Numbered from the stretch's first letter, positions 12,501 to 23,179 are shown. The stretch is 64,000 nt of DNA from Rutstroemia sp. NJR-2017a BVV2 (GCA_002946415.1 NJPS01000075.1:248001-312000); one strand, 5' to 3'. Numbers and translations are program-made. The notes: generated from the sequence alone by a model not told the origin.

Positions 12501-15500
12501 TTGCAGTGGCAGACTTTCTCCTCTTTGGATGACTACCATCAAAGCAGGAAGAAATTGACTGCGATGGGCCTCGGCACACCCTTATCGCGTCTCGCAATCA
12601 TACATGATGAGACAGCAGGCAAGAGATACTTTGCATTGACGCAGCATCACGCGACATACGACGGCTGGTCCGTCCCACTCCTGCAAAAAGAAGTGGAAAA
12701 AGCGTATACAGATGGAGTCGAAGAACTCTCCTCCCTCCCGCTGCAAAGCTTCGTGCAACACGTCACGCACCAACACAGCGAAGACGGACACACATTCTGG
12801 GCGCGCCAATTCGCCGAAATCGAAGCATCGCCCTTCCCCGCCCTCCCCGCCAAAACCTACGAGCCCAAACCCGACAAAGTGATCACCCACTCAATCAACA
12901 GCATCCGCTGGCCCAACTGCGGTGTCACACCCTCTTCCGCTCTCCGCACAGCTTGGGCCACGCTCGTATCCTGGTACTTGGACTCCCCCGACGTAACCTT
13001 CGGCGCCGTCGTATCCGGGCGTCAAGCTCCCGTCCCTGGAATCGAAGACGTGGCAGGGCCCACCATCGCTACTGTGCCTCTGCGAATTCTGGTCCGTGGA
13101 ACTGTTGAGGAGTTACTACATCAAGTGCAGAAGCAGGCTATGGATATGATTGCGTTTGAGCAGTATGGGTTGCAGCACATCCGTCAGATTAGTGAGGATG
13201 CGAAATATGCGTGTGATTTCCAGTCGCTTTTGTTGATCCACCCCTCGGTTGAGGAGTCCGCAGGCGAGAGCCCGGTGTTTGAAGAGCCGTTGAATGACCA
13301 GGAAACGGGCTCCGCGTCGGAAAATACATATGCGATGATGCTTACGTGCCAGACATCGGAGGCGAAATTGGATATTCAGTTGAGCTTCGACTCGGTCGTT
13401 GTTAAGGAAGAAGCCGCGGTGCGTCTGCTTCAACAACTTGAGCATATACTTGCTCAGATCGCCTCTGTGGATGGCTCTACTGAGATAAGTGATCTCAGCC
13501 GCGTCAGCGAGCGTGATTTGACTGATGTCTGGAAATGGAACGCAGATGTTCCGGAAGCCATTGAGGATACTGTTCACAATGTTTTTGTTCAGAGAGTCGC
13601 TGAAACACCCGATGCACCAGCCGTGTGTGCGTGGGATGGAGAGCTTACATATGCGCAACTCGATAAATATTCCACAATTTTGGCAAGCCGCCTCATCAGT
13701 TCCGGGCTCGGAATCGGACCCGGTGCTATCGTGCCGCTGTATTTTGAGAAGTCAATGTGGGTGCCAGTTGCAATATTCGCGGTCATGAAAGCAGGAGCTG
13801 CATCTGTTGCTTTAGACACCACATTACCTCAGTCCCGGTTAGAGAGTATTGTAAGCCAGCTGTCAGCCAAGGTGATATTGACCTCCAAGTCTTGCGCGAA
13901 GCTCGCACCAGAAATCACCAATGCTCCAGTAATTGAAGTAGGAGGTGGAAAATGGGCCCATCTCGAGCAACAATCTCACTCCATTCCGAAAATGCCAACA
14001 ATCAGCCCATCGTCACCGTTATACATCGTCTTCACCTCCGGAAGCACAGGTGCACCGAAGGGAGCAACTGTAACCCACGCCAATTTCTGCAGTGCCATCC
14101 GATACCACCAACATGAGCTCGGGCTTGAACGATCCTCGAGAGTTTTCGATTACACCTCTTACGCTTTCGATGTTGCGTGGTCGAATGTCCTGCACACGCT
14201 CACTATAGGCGGATGTCTCTGTATCCCCTCGGAGGACGAACGAACTGCCGACATCAACGGCTCCATCAACCGACTGAAGGCCGACTTCATCCATCTCACG
14301 CCCACAGTCGGACGCTTGCTCGATCCTGCAGCATTGAAAAGTCTCAAGAAAGTTTTGTTCATCGGTGAAGCGCTCAAGGCTAGCGATGTCGCTAAATGGG
14401 AGGCTTCCGGTGCCGAGATCTACAATACGTATGGTCCTGCCGAATGCACTGTCACAAGCACAGTTGAGCGAGTCCAAGTAGGAGAACCCGAAACCCGAAT
14501 CAGTGATCCTAGTATTGGCAAAGGCGTTGGCGCGTTATGCTGGGTAGTGCAACCTCGTGCGCCGGATAGGTTAGCTGCGATCGGAACCATCGGAGAACTG
14601 TGGCTTGAGGGGCCGATTGTGGGTGCTGGCTATCTGAATAATCCCGAGAAGACTGCAAGTGCGTTCGTGGAGGATCCCAAATGGCTTATAGACGGAGTTC
14701 CTGGACGAGTGACTGGTCGTCGTGGACGGCTCTACAGAACAGGTGATTTGGTGTACTACAATCCAGATGGCTCGCTTGGATTTGTGGGGCGAAATGATAC
14801 GCAAGTGAAGATCAATGGCCAGCGCATGGAGTTGGGAGAGGTGGAATACCATGTTCGTGAACTACTTCCAACCGAGACGGTGCCACATGTTGTGGTAGAT
14901 GTGATCACTCCTGATGCTACTGGGAGCCAGATGCTGGCCGTTTTCTTGGTCATATCCGGCAATGCGAGTGAAGGAGTCGATTTGAATGAACAATCTGCTC
15001 TGATGATCGAAAGCCTTCGAAAGGATCTGTCGAAATTACTCCCTTCGTATATGGTTCCCAGAGCATACATTCCTATCTCCCTTGCAAAGCTACCCATGAC
15101 CGCAACAGGGAAGACTGACAGACGAAGTGTTCGCGAACTGGGTAAAGCCTATGTTCCACCAGTACCTTCATCGTCAAACGCCTCGGCTTCTGACGCCATG
15201 CTGACCAGTACTGAGGAAACCTTGCGAAATCTCTGGGCTAGGCTACTCAACATTAAACCCGACATCATAGCCGCAGAGCACAGTTTCGCCGAGGTTGGCG
15301 GTGACTCGATCAAAACCATGTCACTAGCCATGGCAATCCGCAAGCAATTCGACATCAACATCGGAGTACCCCGCCTAGTCCGACAGCAAAACTTGCGCGA
15401 ACTAGCCACCCTAATCGACAACCTGCTGGGCGGCCAGTCTGTTGAAGAGCTGACGGAGCCAACACCGGCTGACCTAGAGCGTGAGATAGACTTGCTGGTG

Positions 15501-16685
15501 AGCAAGATTGCGTTTGGCCATACTAGTACTGGGTCGACTGTCTTCCTCACTGGATCAACCGGATTCCTAGGAACCCAGATTCTTCGCTACACACTCACGA
15601 AGCGCGCATTCGACAAGGTCGTTCTACTTGTACGCGGTCTGAGCGAGCAAAACGGACTGGAGAGAGTGATCAAGACGGCCAAGATAGCCGGGTGGTGGAA
15701 CGAATCATTTGCTTCCGCAATTGAAGTCTGGGACGGAGATCTCTCAGCCGAGAGACTGGGGTTGAATGATTCTCAATGGAGTGCATTGTGCGGCCGTCCA
15801 AGTTCCCACGGAATCATCGATGCCATCATCCACAACGGCGCCGTAGTGCATTGGTCCACCAACTACGACGGCCTAAAAAGCGTCAACGTCGGTTCCACCA
15901 TCCAGCTCCTACAAGCTGCAATGGCATCTCCGTTCCTCAAGAGCTTCGTGTACGTTTCCGGTGGTCTCATCACAGATAGCCGGACCTGGACCGAGGAAGA
16001 GGCGAAGATGGCCAACGGATACGACCAGACAAAATACGTGTCGGAGAGACTGGTCAGCGCAGCAGCTACACACTCCCGCAAACCCGGCACGAAATTCTCC
16101 GTCGTGAAACCGGGGCAGATTATCGGTGATGTATACACCGGCGTAGCCAACGTCGATGATTTCCTCTGGCGAGTCGTGATGGGCGCCGTCCGTCTCGGAG
16201 CCCGCCCCATCGAATCCGAGACCTCCTGGCTCTCCGTCTCCGACGTCCGACACGTCACCGAATCCGTTCTCTGGCATGCGGCCGGAAAAAGCAACGAGAA
16301 TTTCTTGCACATCAAGCGGGGAGCATGGGTGAGTGACTTCTGGGCTGCGGTCGAGGATCAATTGCATCTGAAGCTGCGCCCGGTCTCGTGGGATGAGTGG
16401 ATTGAGCTTGCGAGGAAGGATATAGCGCAGGAGCAGGAACAGCATCCGTTGTGGCCGGTGCAACAGTTCTTGGGGGCGCTGGGCACGGAAATTGATGTCA
16501 GGGGAAGTGAGAGCTGTGAGTGGGAGATGCGGGAGGTGCTGGCGGCTGCGAGGCAGAATATCGAGTATTTGAGAGTCAAGGGTTTCTTAAGCACCACCAG
16601 CACCGGTGGAAAGCTCACGAAAGAAAAGGTAATGACGAGGACTGGATATATACGCGCAACGCGTCTGCAGCCTATAAGCACCTAG
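9549..16685 (+). CDS. Two-module NRPS with reductive release: (half C)-A-T-C-A-T-R
   Basis: One intronless frame of 2378 residues. Residues 1-240 resemble the C-terminal half of a condensation domain and lack HHxxxDG. A1 (about 250-770) shows FTSGTTG, YGPAECT, YRTGDL and GKTDRK. T1 carries LGGESI near 829. A full C domain (about 910-1330) has an intact HHATYDG near 1033. A2 (about 1331-1860) shows FTSGSTG and GKTDRR. T2 has VGGDSI near 1916. The terminal NAD(P)-binding thioester reductase (from about 1998) has GSTGFLG and YDQTK. The line should activate two amino acids, form one peptide bond and release the dipeptide as an aldehyde or alcohol, which often cyclises to an imine, piperazine or pyrazinone. 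Fungal PhqB and MalG share the A-T-C-A-T-R plan. FD before the pocket is kept in both A domains, fitting alpha-amino acids. Confidence 0.93.
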   Translation: MVGLLRVSEDLNHHDNDYFHTLKGRTQIGGTTGPNAFSTEQLPVDDLRARADRLFEHDIEDLEWPQDIKLDRLVESAWAILLSSHGESADTVFEVVVPVSRSRNLPGRTTTTVRVAVEEDMTLNALQHQMILSEEASSPTTPRLEEEADLGWQSQSLLMVQSADESPISDEGIELNTYAIALHCEVNDNSLFLKMAFDSDALSEQVALRVADRFGHILRQICRADMASTKISNLDMMTAEDLRQIWTWNAKAPEKVGGCVHDIFAKTVSRYPHETAISAWDGELTYMEWEKVSTQLAHHLLHKGVRPGDVLPLIFEKSMWVPVAQYAVMKAGAASVVIDPVQTKERIKMIIDIVGSGLILCAPSTAPLVAAITERKPFIVRKETVSEPLEQRDDGSYVTTLPLVKPSDLLYVVFTSGTTGNPKGAAITHSNFTSAIKHQSKFLRFKPGAKVAGFCSYAFDVSWSDFIHTLASGGCLCVPSEHDRKHDFIEYMNRNKITSVNLTPSVAAILDLDKVPTLDTVALIGEAIDFDKLPQLRNIEASLVTYGPAECTVTTTGVANINNAGTTKSTIGWAVGSTTWIADPNKNALTPVGLVGELLLEGPLVGAGYLKNEEKTAAVFIEDPSWLLRGGPGFEGRRGRLYRTGDLVRYNPDGELIFLGRKDTQVKINGQRTELGDVEHHICRVLNSMPAVADVVAEVVTPKVTQRPMLVAFLLMPTTSAEQLSKKAAVIIETLTRGLPELVSPHMIPSVYIPMTDLPRGLTGKTDRKALREIGAKLDRQTLASLSGVTFAQKIEPTTEAEIQLRDIWASVLNIPASDIGTQDSFLRLGGESIAAIRLATVLRRKGISLTVPEIFSQPQLSEMAKLMSRSDAPAREALRPFSLLKAEMNKNDACRQAAELCSVESSQIEDIFPCTALQEGLLAMTALSAGKYVGSQIAELKPEIDILRLQEAWQRVSERASILRTRIVDLPGQGLVQVVLREALQWQTFSSLDDYHQSRKKLTAMGLGTPLSRLAIIHDETAGKRYFALTQHHATYDGWSVPLLQKEVEKAYTDGVEELSSLPLQSFVQHVTHQHSEDGHTFWARQFAEIEASPFPALPAKTYEPKPDKVITHSINSIRWPNCGVTPSSALRTAWATLVSWYLDSPDVTFGAVVSGRQAPVPGIEDVAGPTIATVPLRILVRGTVEELLHQVQKQAMDMIAFEQYGLQHIRQISEDAKYACDFQSLLLIHPSVEESAGESPVFEEPLNDQETGSASENTYAMMLTCQTSEAKLDIQLSFDSVVVKEEAAVRLLQQLEHILAQIASVDGSTEISDLSRVSERDLTDVWKWNADVPEAIEDTVHNVFVQRVAETPDAPAVCAWDGELTYAQLDKYSTILASRLISSGLGIGPGAIVPLYFEKSMWVPVAIFAVMKAGAASVALDTTLPQSRLESIVSQLSAKVILTSKSCAKLAPEITNAPVIEVGGGKWAHLEQQSHSIPKMPTISPSSPLYIVFTSGSTGAPKGATVTHANFCSAIRYHQHELGLERSSRVFDYTSYAFDVAWSNVLHTLTIGGCLCIPSEDERTADINGSINRLKADFIHLTPTVGRLLDPAALKSLKKVLFIGEALKASDVAKWEASGAEIYNTYGPAECTVTSTVERVQVGEPETRISDPSIGKGVGALCWVVQPRAPDRLAAIGTIGELWLEGPIVGAGYLNNPEKTASAFVEDPKWLIDGVPGRVTGRRGRLYRTGDLVYYNPDGSLGFVGRNDTQVKINGQRMELGEVEYHVRELLPTETVPHVVVDVITPDATGSQMLAVFLVISGNASEGVDLNEQSALMIESLRKDLSKLLPSYMVPRAYIPISLAKLPMTATGKTDRRSVRELGKAYVPPVPSSSNASASDAMLTSTEETLRNLWARLLNIKPDIIAAEHSFAEVGGDSIKTMSLAMAIRKQFDINIGVPRLVRQQNLRELATLIDNLLGGQSVEELTEPTPADLEREIDLLVSKIAFGHTSTGSTVFLTGSTGFLGTQILRYTLTKRAFDKVVLLVRGLSEQNGLERVIKTAKIAGWWNESFASAIEVWDGDLSAERLGLNDSQWSALCGRPSSHGIIDAIIHNGAVVHWSTNYDGLKSVNVGSTIQLLQAAMASPFLKSFVYVSGGLITDSRTWTEEEAKMANGYDQTKYVSERLVSAAATHSRKPGTKFSVVKPGQIIGDVYTGVANVDDFLWRVVMGAVRLGARPIESETSWLSVSDVRHVTESVLWHAAGKSNENFLHIKRGAWVSDFWAAVEDQLHLKLRPVSWDEWIELARKDIAQEQEQHPLWPVQQFLGALGTEIDVRGSESCEWEMREVLAAARQNIEYLRVKGFLSTTSTGGKLTKEKVMTRTGYIRATRLQPIST

Positions 16686-17358
16686 CTGCCTATTAGTTGG
16701 TGTTAGAGATTTTACCTGTGTTCGATTTTTGGATTCTGTGCTGTTTACCCCGCAGATGGGCGATTAGACTTCCGTTATTTGTACCTGTATGTACCTTAAT
16801 CCTCAAAATAAATATAAATACAAACTCCAATTCCATTCAGTAAAACAATAAATCGTTGTAGTATATTCATCACAAGATAATCGATAACAATAGGGGTTAG
16901 AAACCTGGATATTTCAGTTATCTTTCCTCGGAAATATAGTAACCAATAATCATTTTACTGCATTTCGCTCCACCAAAACGTGACGATGCAACTTTTCGCA
17001 AAGCCGTGGTAATTGACCACTACAGACCATCATTCGCCTCCCCAATCATTATATCGAAGAACCTACACTATAATATATTTGATATGATACTTATTCGTAG
17101 TTTGCAATAAACATGATCGGCATGAAATCGTTTACGCAATCAGGGATACTGCCACGGGCAAGGTTCCACGCAAATAGTCATCATGCTCATTTAGAAATAA
17201 TAACATGATAGCTTGATCTGACTTTTCCACCAAGCTATCTATAGCCGGAAGGACTTTTACAATGCTCCAACAAATAAGGTAGAAACCAGACCAGCTACCT
17301 CATCTATATACCCTTCAATCCATCCACTCTCTCACCTACAAGATAAACCCTATCCACC
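16686..17358. other. Intergenic, AT-rich, no gene seen
   Basis: These 673 bp lie between the convergent 3' ends of the NRPS and fumarylacetoacetase. I see only AT-rich sequence, consistent with two 3' untranslated regions. This is the natural border between the peptide locus and the catabolic genes. Confidence 0.6.
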
Positions 17359-18813
17359 TCACCCCCTCACCGCACTAACCACCCTCCCCCTACACTCCCC
17401 AAACCCTACTCTCCCCTCCCCCCCCCCCCCCTCACCCCCCGCCCACCCCCTAAAAACCACCTCATCCCCATCCGCCAACCACCTCCTAACCTCCATCCCC
17501 TTCAACCAAACCTCATCCCTCCCATTCCACGTCTCCTCCAACAAACTGCCCACATTCCCCCTCCCCCCCTCCCCACTAATCGTCCCACTCCCCAACAGGT
17601 CCCCCGTCCGCATATTACACCCCCCCGCACTCTGATGCGCCAGCATCTGTTCAAAACTCCACATCAGATCCTTCGCATTAACTTTCTCTATCGTGGTCCC
17701 ATCTCTATCACCTTCTGGAGTAACCAGGTCGATTTCGAGATTCAGGTTCAACGCAGTATCCGGTTTATCTTCGCGAAGATACTCTAATACCTCCGCACCA
17801 TCTTTCTCTTTCATCTCAACCCCCACCCCAGCACACCGAAACGGCTCCAAAGCATCAAACAGCACCACCCACGGACTAACCGTACTCCCAAAATTCTTCC
17901 CATTAAACGGGCCCAGCGGTACGTATTCCCAGTTCTGGATATCCCGCGCAGACCAATCATTCAGCAGCACGTATCCGAAGATCTTCTCGCTCGCCTGGGT
18001 CACTGGGATCGGCTGCCCCAGCTCGTTGCCGTCGCAGAGGAAACACCCGAGTTCGAGCTCCATGTCGAGTTTGCGCGTGGGGCCGAAGATGGGCCTTTTA
18101 GGGACGGCGGTGGGGTCGAGCAGGATTTGGCCGTGGGGACGAGTGATCGGTGTGCCGCTTATGACGATGGAGGAGGAGCGCCCGTGGTAGCCGACGGGGA
18201 GGTGCATGTAGTTGGGTTGGAGGGCATTTTCGGGACCCTGGGGATGTTAGTATATCTTTCTCTCTTCAGTGGTCCAAATCCATTGATCTGAAAAGCAAGT
18301 AATCCCAATCTCTTGATTCTGAAAAAGAAAGTAAACAACCCCCTCACTCACCCTAAAAATCGTCCCCGCATTCCTAGCATGATGCACCCCCGCGAAGAAA
18401 TCCGTATAATCCCCAACCTCCATCATCAAATGACATTTCGTATCCTCCAGCCCCAACAAACACGCTCCCCTCCTCTCCTCATTCTCCTCTAGCACCTCCG
18501 GAAACTTCCCCCCCTCCCTAAACACCTCTTGCAAATACTCGCGCACGGCTCTATGCACAGGCTGGCCGAGCTTCGCGTATGCGTTCAGTGTCGGAGACGA
18601 GAAAGTCGAGAGCTGGGAGGGGCCGAGAGAGGAGAGCGGGGAGAAGCCCTGCGAGGTGGAGAAGGCATGCAGGTCTAGGACGTGGTTCCCGATGCGCGTG
18701 GCCGGGCGCCGGTGGGTGGGAGAGTGGCGCGAGGTGATGATACCGAGGGGGAGATTATGCAGGGTGAAGTCGCTGTTGGGGGGGATGGGGAGCCAGGATT
18801 TGAGGGAGGGCAT
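17359..18813 (-). CDS. fahA: Fumarylacetoacetase
   Basis: Two exons, 18813-18352 and 18237-17359, joined across a 114-nt intron (GTGAGT..CAG), encode 446 residues. It hydrolyses fumarylacetoacetate to fumarate and acetoacetate, the last step of tyrosine/phenylalanine breakdown. The small N-terminal FAA domain (FTLHNLPLGII near residue 17) precedes the catalytic part, which shows DFFAGVHHARNAGTIFR|GPENALQPNY, the LPVGYHGRSSS block, LDMELELGCF (metal-binding Glu residues) and RTGDLLGSGTISG. Length and motifs fit the eukaryotic enzyme. The C-terminal region WAGGEGGGGEGRVGFGEC is encoded across a 14-base C run on the + strand, yet the frame is intact. Homogentisate dioxygenase of the same pathway is 12.5 kb away on the same strand. 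Confidence 0.95.
17418..17431. repeat. 14-base C homopolymer inside fahA coding sequence
   Basis: An uninterrupted run of 14 C on the + strand reads as G codons near the C-terminus of fahA (Gly-rich EGGGGEG). The family has only a short loop here. The run is prone to slippage and to sequencing error, but the frame downstream (VGFGEC) is correct. Confidence 0.85.
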
Positions 18814-19798
18814 GGTGGTGGTGATGTCTGGGGGGTGGTGAGTTGAATGAGTTAGGAAGTCGACGAGAGAAGGAGTGAAGATGCTGCTACTGCTTCGAAA
18901 CAGGAAGAGGCGATTGCTTGAAGATATGTAACTGTTGATGTAGTTGTAGTTATAAATATGTGATAGTCCAGAGCAAGTAACCCAGCCACGGAAGAATGAA
19001 TCGAGTGCGTGTTCGTAAAAACCTCAAGCTCAAATCTCAAAGCTCGAAGTCAGAAATAAACCCCTCAATAAACCCACAACAGCTCTCTCTCTCTCTGTCT
19101 GTCTCTCTCGTAGCAAACCCGCATGAAACCGACCTCGCAATATCAAAATCTATTCCGTACTTTCCTCACCTCGACTCACTCAATCAACACATAACCATCC
19201 ATCCATCTTTACAGCGGGGTACAATCCAATCCGTCCTACCCCACATCACCACCACCCCCACCTCATCTTCCCATTTCCCTTTCCATCGCGGAACACCTCT
19301 ATCCACAAAATCCCAGTGCGGAAGTAATTCCACCCTTACACAATTCCGCACCACCACTCCCTATGCAGCAAAAGGCTATTCCATGGGACGGCAAAAGGCT
19401 ATCAGATTGTAAAAGGCTATTGAATAGATATATGTGTTACACCACTGCACTGCACTCCGAATTAAGAGAAACAATATTTTTCTTATCCCGTGCCATCCGT
19501 TCAGAAAAGAGGGAGAAAGGAATAGAAGAAGAGAGGAGAGGAGAGGAGAGGAGAGGAGAGGAGAGGAATGTGGACAGATGTAATAGTTAAATATGCAATA
19601 TAATATGTCCTCGTGTATCAATAGCCAACTAATTAACTGATTATCTATCCATCTCGTGCCCTCCCCCTCTCTCCCCTTCTTCCTCCCTCCTGTTACGTTA
19701 TTCATTCGTCTATATCACTATTCCATCAGTATCATCAAAAATCCGCAAAGTTATCCTTACCCTCACCCTCACCCTTCCCTTTCCCTCAACCCACAAAA
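18814..19798. other. Intergenic between fahA promoter and regulator 3' end
   Basis: The first 200-300 bp should hold the fahA promoter. The rest is simple-sequence-rich: CT repeats near 19084-19112 and a pentanucleotide repeat near 19531. No coding content is seen. Confidence 0.55.
19531..19566. repeat. Pentanucleotide microsatellite (GAGAG)n
   Basis: Seven tandem GAGAG units form a pure purine tract on the + strand, upstream of fahA and downstream of the second regulator gene. Confidence 0.85.
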
Positions 19799-22700
19799 CT
19801 AAAAAAGATCCCTCAACTGCCTAAACAACTCCTCCTCCCCACCGACAAACACCCCACTCCCACTAACAGCATCCCCCCCATTAGCATCCAGTCCACTCCC
19901 TACCGGATACCCATTTCCATTCCCATGTGCATTCCCATTCACACCCGCATGCCCATTCGCATGTCCATTTCCCCCCATCCCCAACGCCGCCTCAAAAAGA
20001 TTCGTCATCTCATAACTCATCTGATTCCCCGTCATTGGACTCGTGCCCGTACTTCCCACATTCTCAAACCCTGCCGCCAGCCCCGAAATCTCATGACCCG
20101 CCAACCCCGCCATCGCCAACGCCGCGCTACTCTGCGCATCATCTGCCGCAGTCGCAAGATGGCCATTTGTGTTCGTAGGCGACAGGCCTAGTTTAGGCGC
20201 GATTTGTTTGAGGCCTTTGATAGATTTCCAGAGGCGTTTAGAGACAAAGGATTTATTCGAGAAGCCCTTGACGAGGTCGAGGGCCATGTAGAATTCGTCG
20301 CGACAGATGGAGCTGAATGTGACGGGGGCGTGGCAACTGGCGAGGAAGATAACGGCGAGGGCGGAGATAAGGAAGTAGTTGAAGCAGACTTGTTGCACGC
20401 GGTAGATATCCGATGTTTGGTTGAGATGGGTCAGAGCACGGATAGTATCTTTGGCAAGTTCCACAACGGTAGATGCATGGGATGGATGTTCTTGTATGGA
20501 TGACGCTGAATGTAATACTGGACGATAAATGAGGATACGCATTTGGTTGCAACGAAGATAAAGAAGGATCTGAAGCCGATGTATGGCGCGAGAAGGAGCT
20601 GATGGAGATGAAGCTGTAGGTAGCTGTAGATGAGGAGGGATTGATTTCTGCCATTGAACAACTTGGTAGTCGAGATAATTGAGTTCTTCGATATTGATCG
20701 CAGGAGATGGAATTGGCGAGAAGGAACAGATGGATCGCCAAACTTTTGAGCCTATTCGAGAGTATGCAATCATCGTATGCAGATATGGAACGGAATTGTC
20801 CTGCAAAAATCAGCTGTGCACCAAGAAAGAACTTAGGTAGAAACATACAGGTTCAGGCAAGCTTGGATCGATATCCGCATCCTGTAATGCAAAAGGCATG
20901 CCGGTACCAAAACTCCATCTACGATCAAGGACATATATCGACCAAAAGAGTTTGATAGCCGCCATTCGTTCCCGCTCATCAACTACAACCTTGAAGAATG
21001 AATCTCTTCTGTGCAGACCACACTCGATTGCCATTCTAGCAACTTGACCTATTATACGCCAAGCCAAGGCTTCTTCGTCACAGTGGAAATGGAAAATTGC
21101 CTGCAAACTGAGTTAGTATACTTATTTGTAATCTTCTGCAATGCACAATATGAAGAACATAGGAGGTGCCAATCTGAACATTGTGCAGATCGTTTAAAAG
21201 AAACAGAAACATGAGAGGAAAAAAAAGAAGAAAACAAGTAAAATTATTGAAAGTTGCAATCATGAGTTTAGTGTCAGTGAAATTCTGCCAGCCAAGAAAT
21301 CCCAAGTAATTCTATCTGATCATGTTTGGCAGAACGCAACTCCAAAGCATGAGTTCGTGGATATATGCTGTATGCTGGCTGTGGTCATGAGCGCATTGTT
21401 CTATGATAGCCCAGACCAGTGACGTCCGACTAGGCGGACGCCATGATACTTTGTTGCCTTTTTGGACTCCTCCAACCTCCCCTGAAAGTTTTCTTTTTCG
21501 AGGAGATTTCTGGACTTATTATACGTTTCTACTTACCCTTTGGTGAAACTCATGGACAAAAATTGAAATAAAGACCAGCATATCCCGTCTCAATATTCCT
21601 CACTATTCCAGTCCCATATTGGCGTGGATAACCTTCGGCCACCAGGGTAACGGAAGTTACAGATCCCACGTCCAAATCATGTCAACTCTGACCGTTATGA
21701 ACGTATTCATCCCGTTGTACAAGTCGCTGAAGCTGGAGGACTTCCATCACTTCCCTCACTAAGGAAAGTACAGCAAGCAACTCCACAACACACGGCATTC
21801 TCAAACCAACAAAACAAGCAAGAAAACAAGAAGAACCCACTCACCAAAAGCACCAAAAACGGCAAACTCTTAAACTCCACCACCTCACTATGCAACGCCC
21901 TATCCGCCGGTTCCCTCACACTCTCAAACAACCTATACGCCATATCACTCTGCCCACTGCCCTCAACAATCATGGAAATCGCCATAATCGTCTTCAGCGC
22001 ACAACTCTGATAATCATTGATGCCGCGATGATCCGTAGTCGCCAGGCCATTTCGCACAGCCGCATCGATAAAATCGTGCAGGTTCGTGCCATGCTGGATC
22101 AGCTCCTCGATATTGACCACCGGATACATCAAGCCCATCTCTTCTTCGTAGACGCGGCAGAGCCGCACCATTTCTTCCCGACTCACGCTGCGCAAGGGGT
22201 CGGGCGCGCGCGAGCCGTTGGCGTTGAGCATGGGGAGACGGGGTCGGGTGGGTGGTGGTGAGGGGATTGGGGTAGGGTCTTGGGTGAGACTTCCTTCGTC
22301 GGCGAGGCCAGGATATCCCATATTATGTAGTGTTGTTTTCGCAACATCGAGCCCAAAGGCTGAACTGGTGGGACCGCGGAATGATGGATGTCGCGGAGTG
22401 GGTTTATATCTGCCCATGGGTGACATGGCTTGCACGCCCGAATGTTGTGACATGGACATGGATCGATCGGATAATGGCGCGTAGGAACTGGCATCGGCGG
22501 TCGAGCGCATGGCGTTGAGGTTTGCATAGAGACTATCGACTTGTTCTTGTAAAGCGGCGAGCTGCGCGTTCATTTGGCGGAATTCGTCGGATTCTTTGAA
22601 GCCGTTTGTGCAGCAATTCGGTGCATATTGGCACTCGAGGTTGAGGTTGCCGCAACGTAGACATGGTGTATTCCCATTGCATTTGATCTTTCTTCGTTTG

Positions 22701-23179
22701 CATTCATTGCTGGGAGTATATCAGTATTGTGACAGGGAAATATAGCATCTGCGAAATAGAGGCGCAAAGTAGAGGAGGCGGAGGCGTCGCATTGTGGTGA
22801 AGGATTCATTGTGGAAGAATTCTTCGCCCTCAATCCCTCCCCCACGACTGCAAGGTAAAAATGACGGAATCAAACAAAATTTCACCTACCATGCGATGGA
22901 AATATAACGATTTCTCTTCGCCCTCGTATGTGGAGCCCCTTCTTTATCCCTTGACGCGCCATTCGTTGTTGTCTCGCCATCAGCCATCATACTCTTTCTC
23001 TTCTTTCCGCTCGTGGCCCCAGTGTCCGCGGGTGATTCCGAAGAGTGATCCTGCAGTTGAGCTCCTTGACCATTCATATCGGTGGACGGGGATGGCTGGC
23101 CCAAATCAATTCCGGCAATGGCGATAGGTGACTCGGCGAGGTAATTCAAATCGGTTACCTGTGATTCAAGTATGTTCAT
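19799..23179 (-). CDS. Zn2Cys6 transcription factor with Fungal_trans domain
   Basis: Four exons, 23179-22890, 22709-21845, 21100-20849 and 20800-19799, give 802 residues. The first splice (GTAGGT..CAG) completes the zinc cluster ACNECKRRKIKC; Cys lie at about 97, 100, 107, 113, 116 and 123. A short coiled coil follows (MNAQLAALQEQVDSLYANL). The middle fits the fungal-specific domain PF04082, with LFWSIYVLDRRWSFGTGMPF. The C-terminal 120 residues are Gly/Asn/Ala-rich. Intron 2 is unusually long (744 nt), but the exons it joins (PFLVLL to AIFHFHCDEE) are contiguous in the family. The start is the first ATG in the open frame (23179); an upstream exon is possible. It lies between fahA and hmgA, so it may control aromatic catabolism; this is inference from position only. 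Confidence 0.85.
21101..21844 (-). other. Exceptionally long intron (744 nt) of the regulator gene
   Basis: The donor GTGAGT (minus strand, 21844) and acceptor TTTGCAG (21101) are clear, and both sides are in phase 0. The intron is about ten times the length of its neighbours. It contains a CGTCCGACTAGGCGGACG hairpin near 21425 but no coding frame I recognise. An old insertion into a short intron is the simplest explanation. Confidence 0.7.

Noticed and set aside
19799..23179. Splitting the second regulator into two genes at the 744-nt gap
   Set aside because: The protein on both sides is contiguous in the Fungal_trans pattern and the splice sites are in phase 0.
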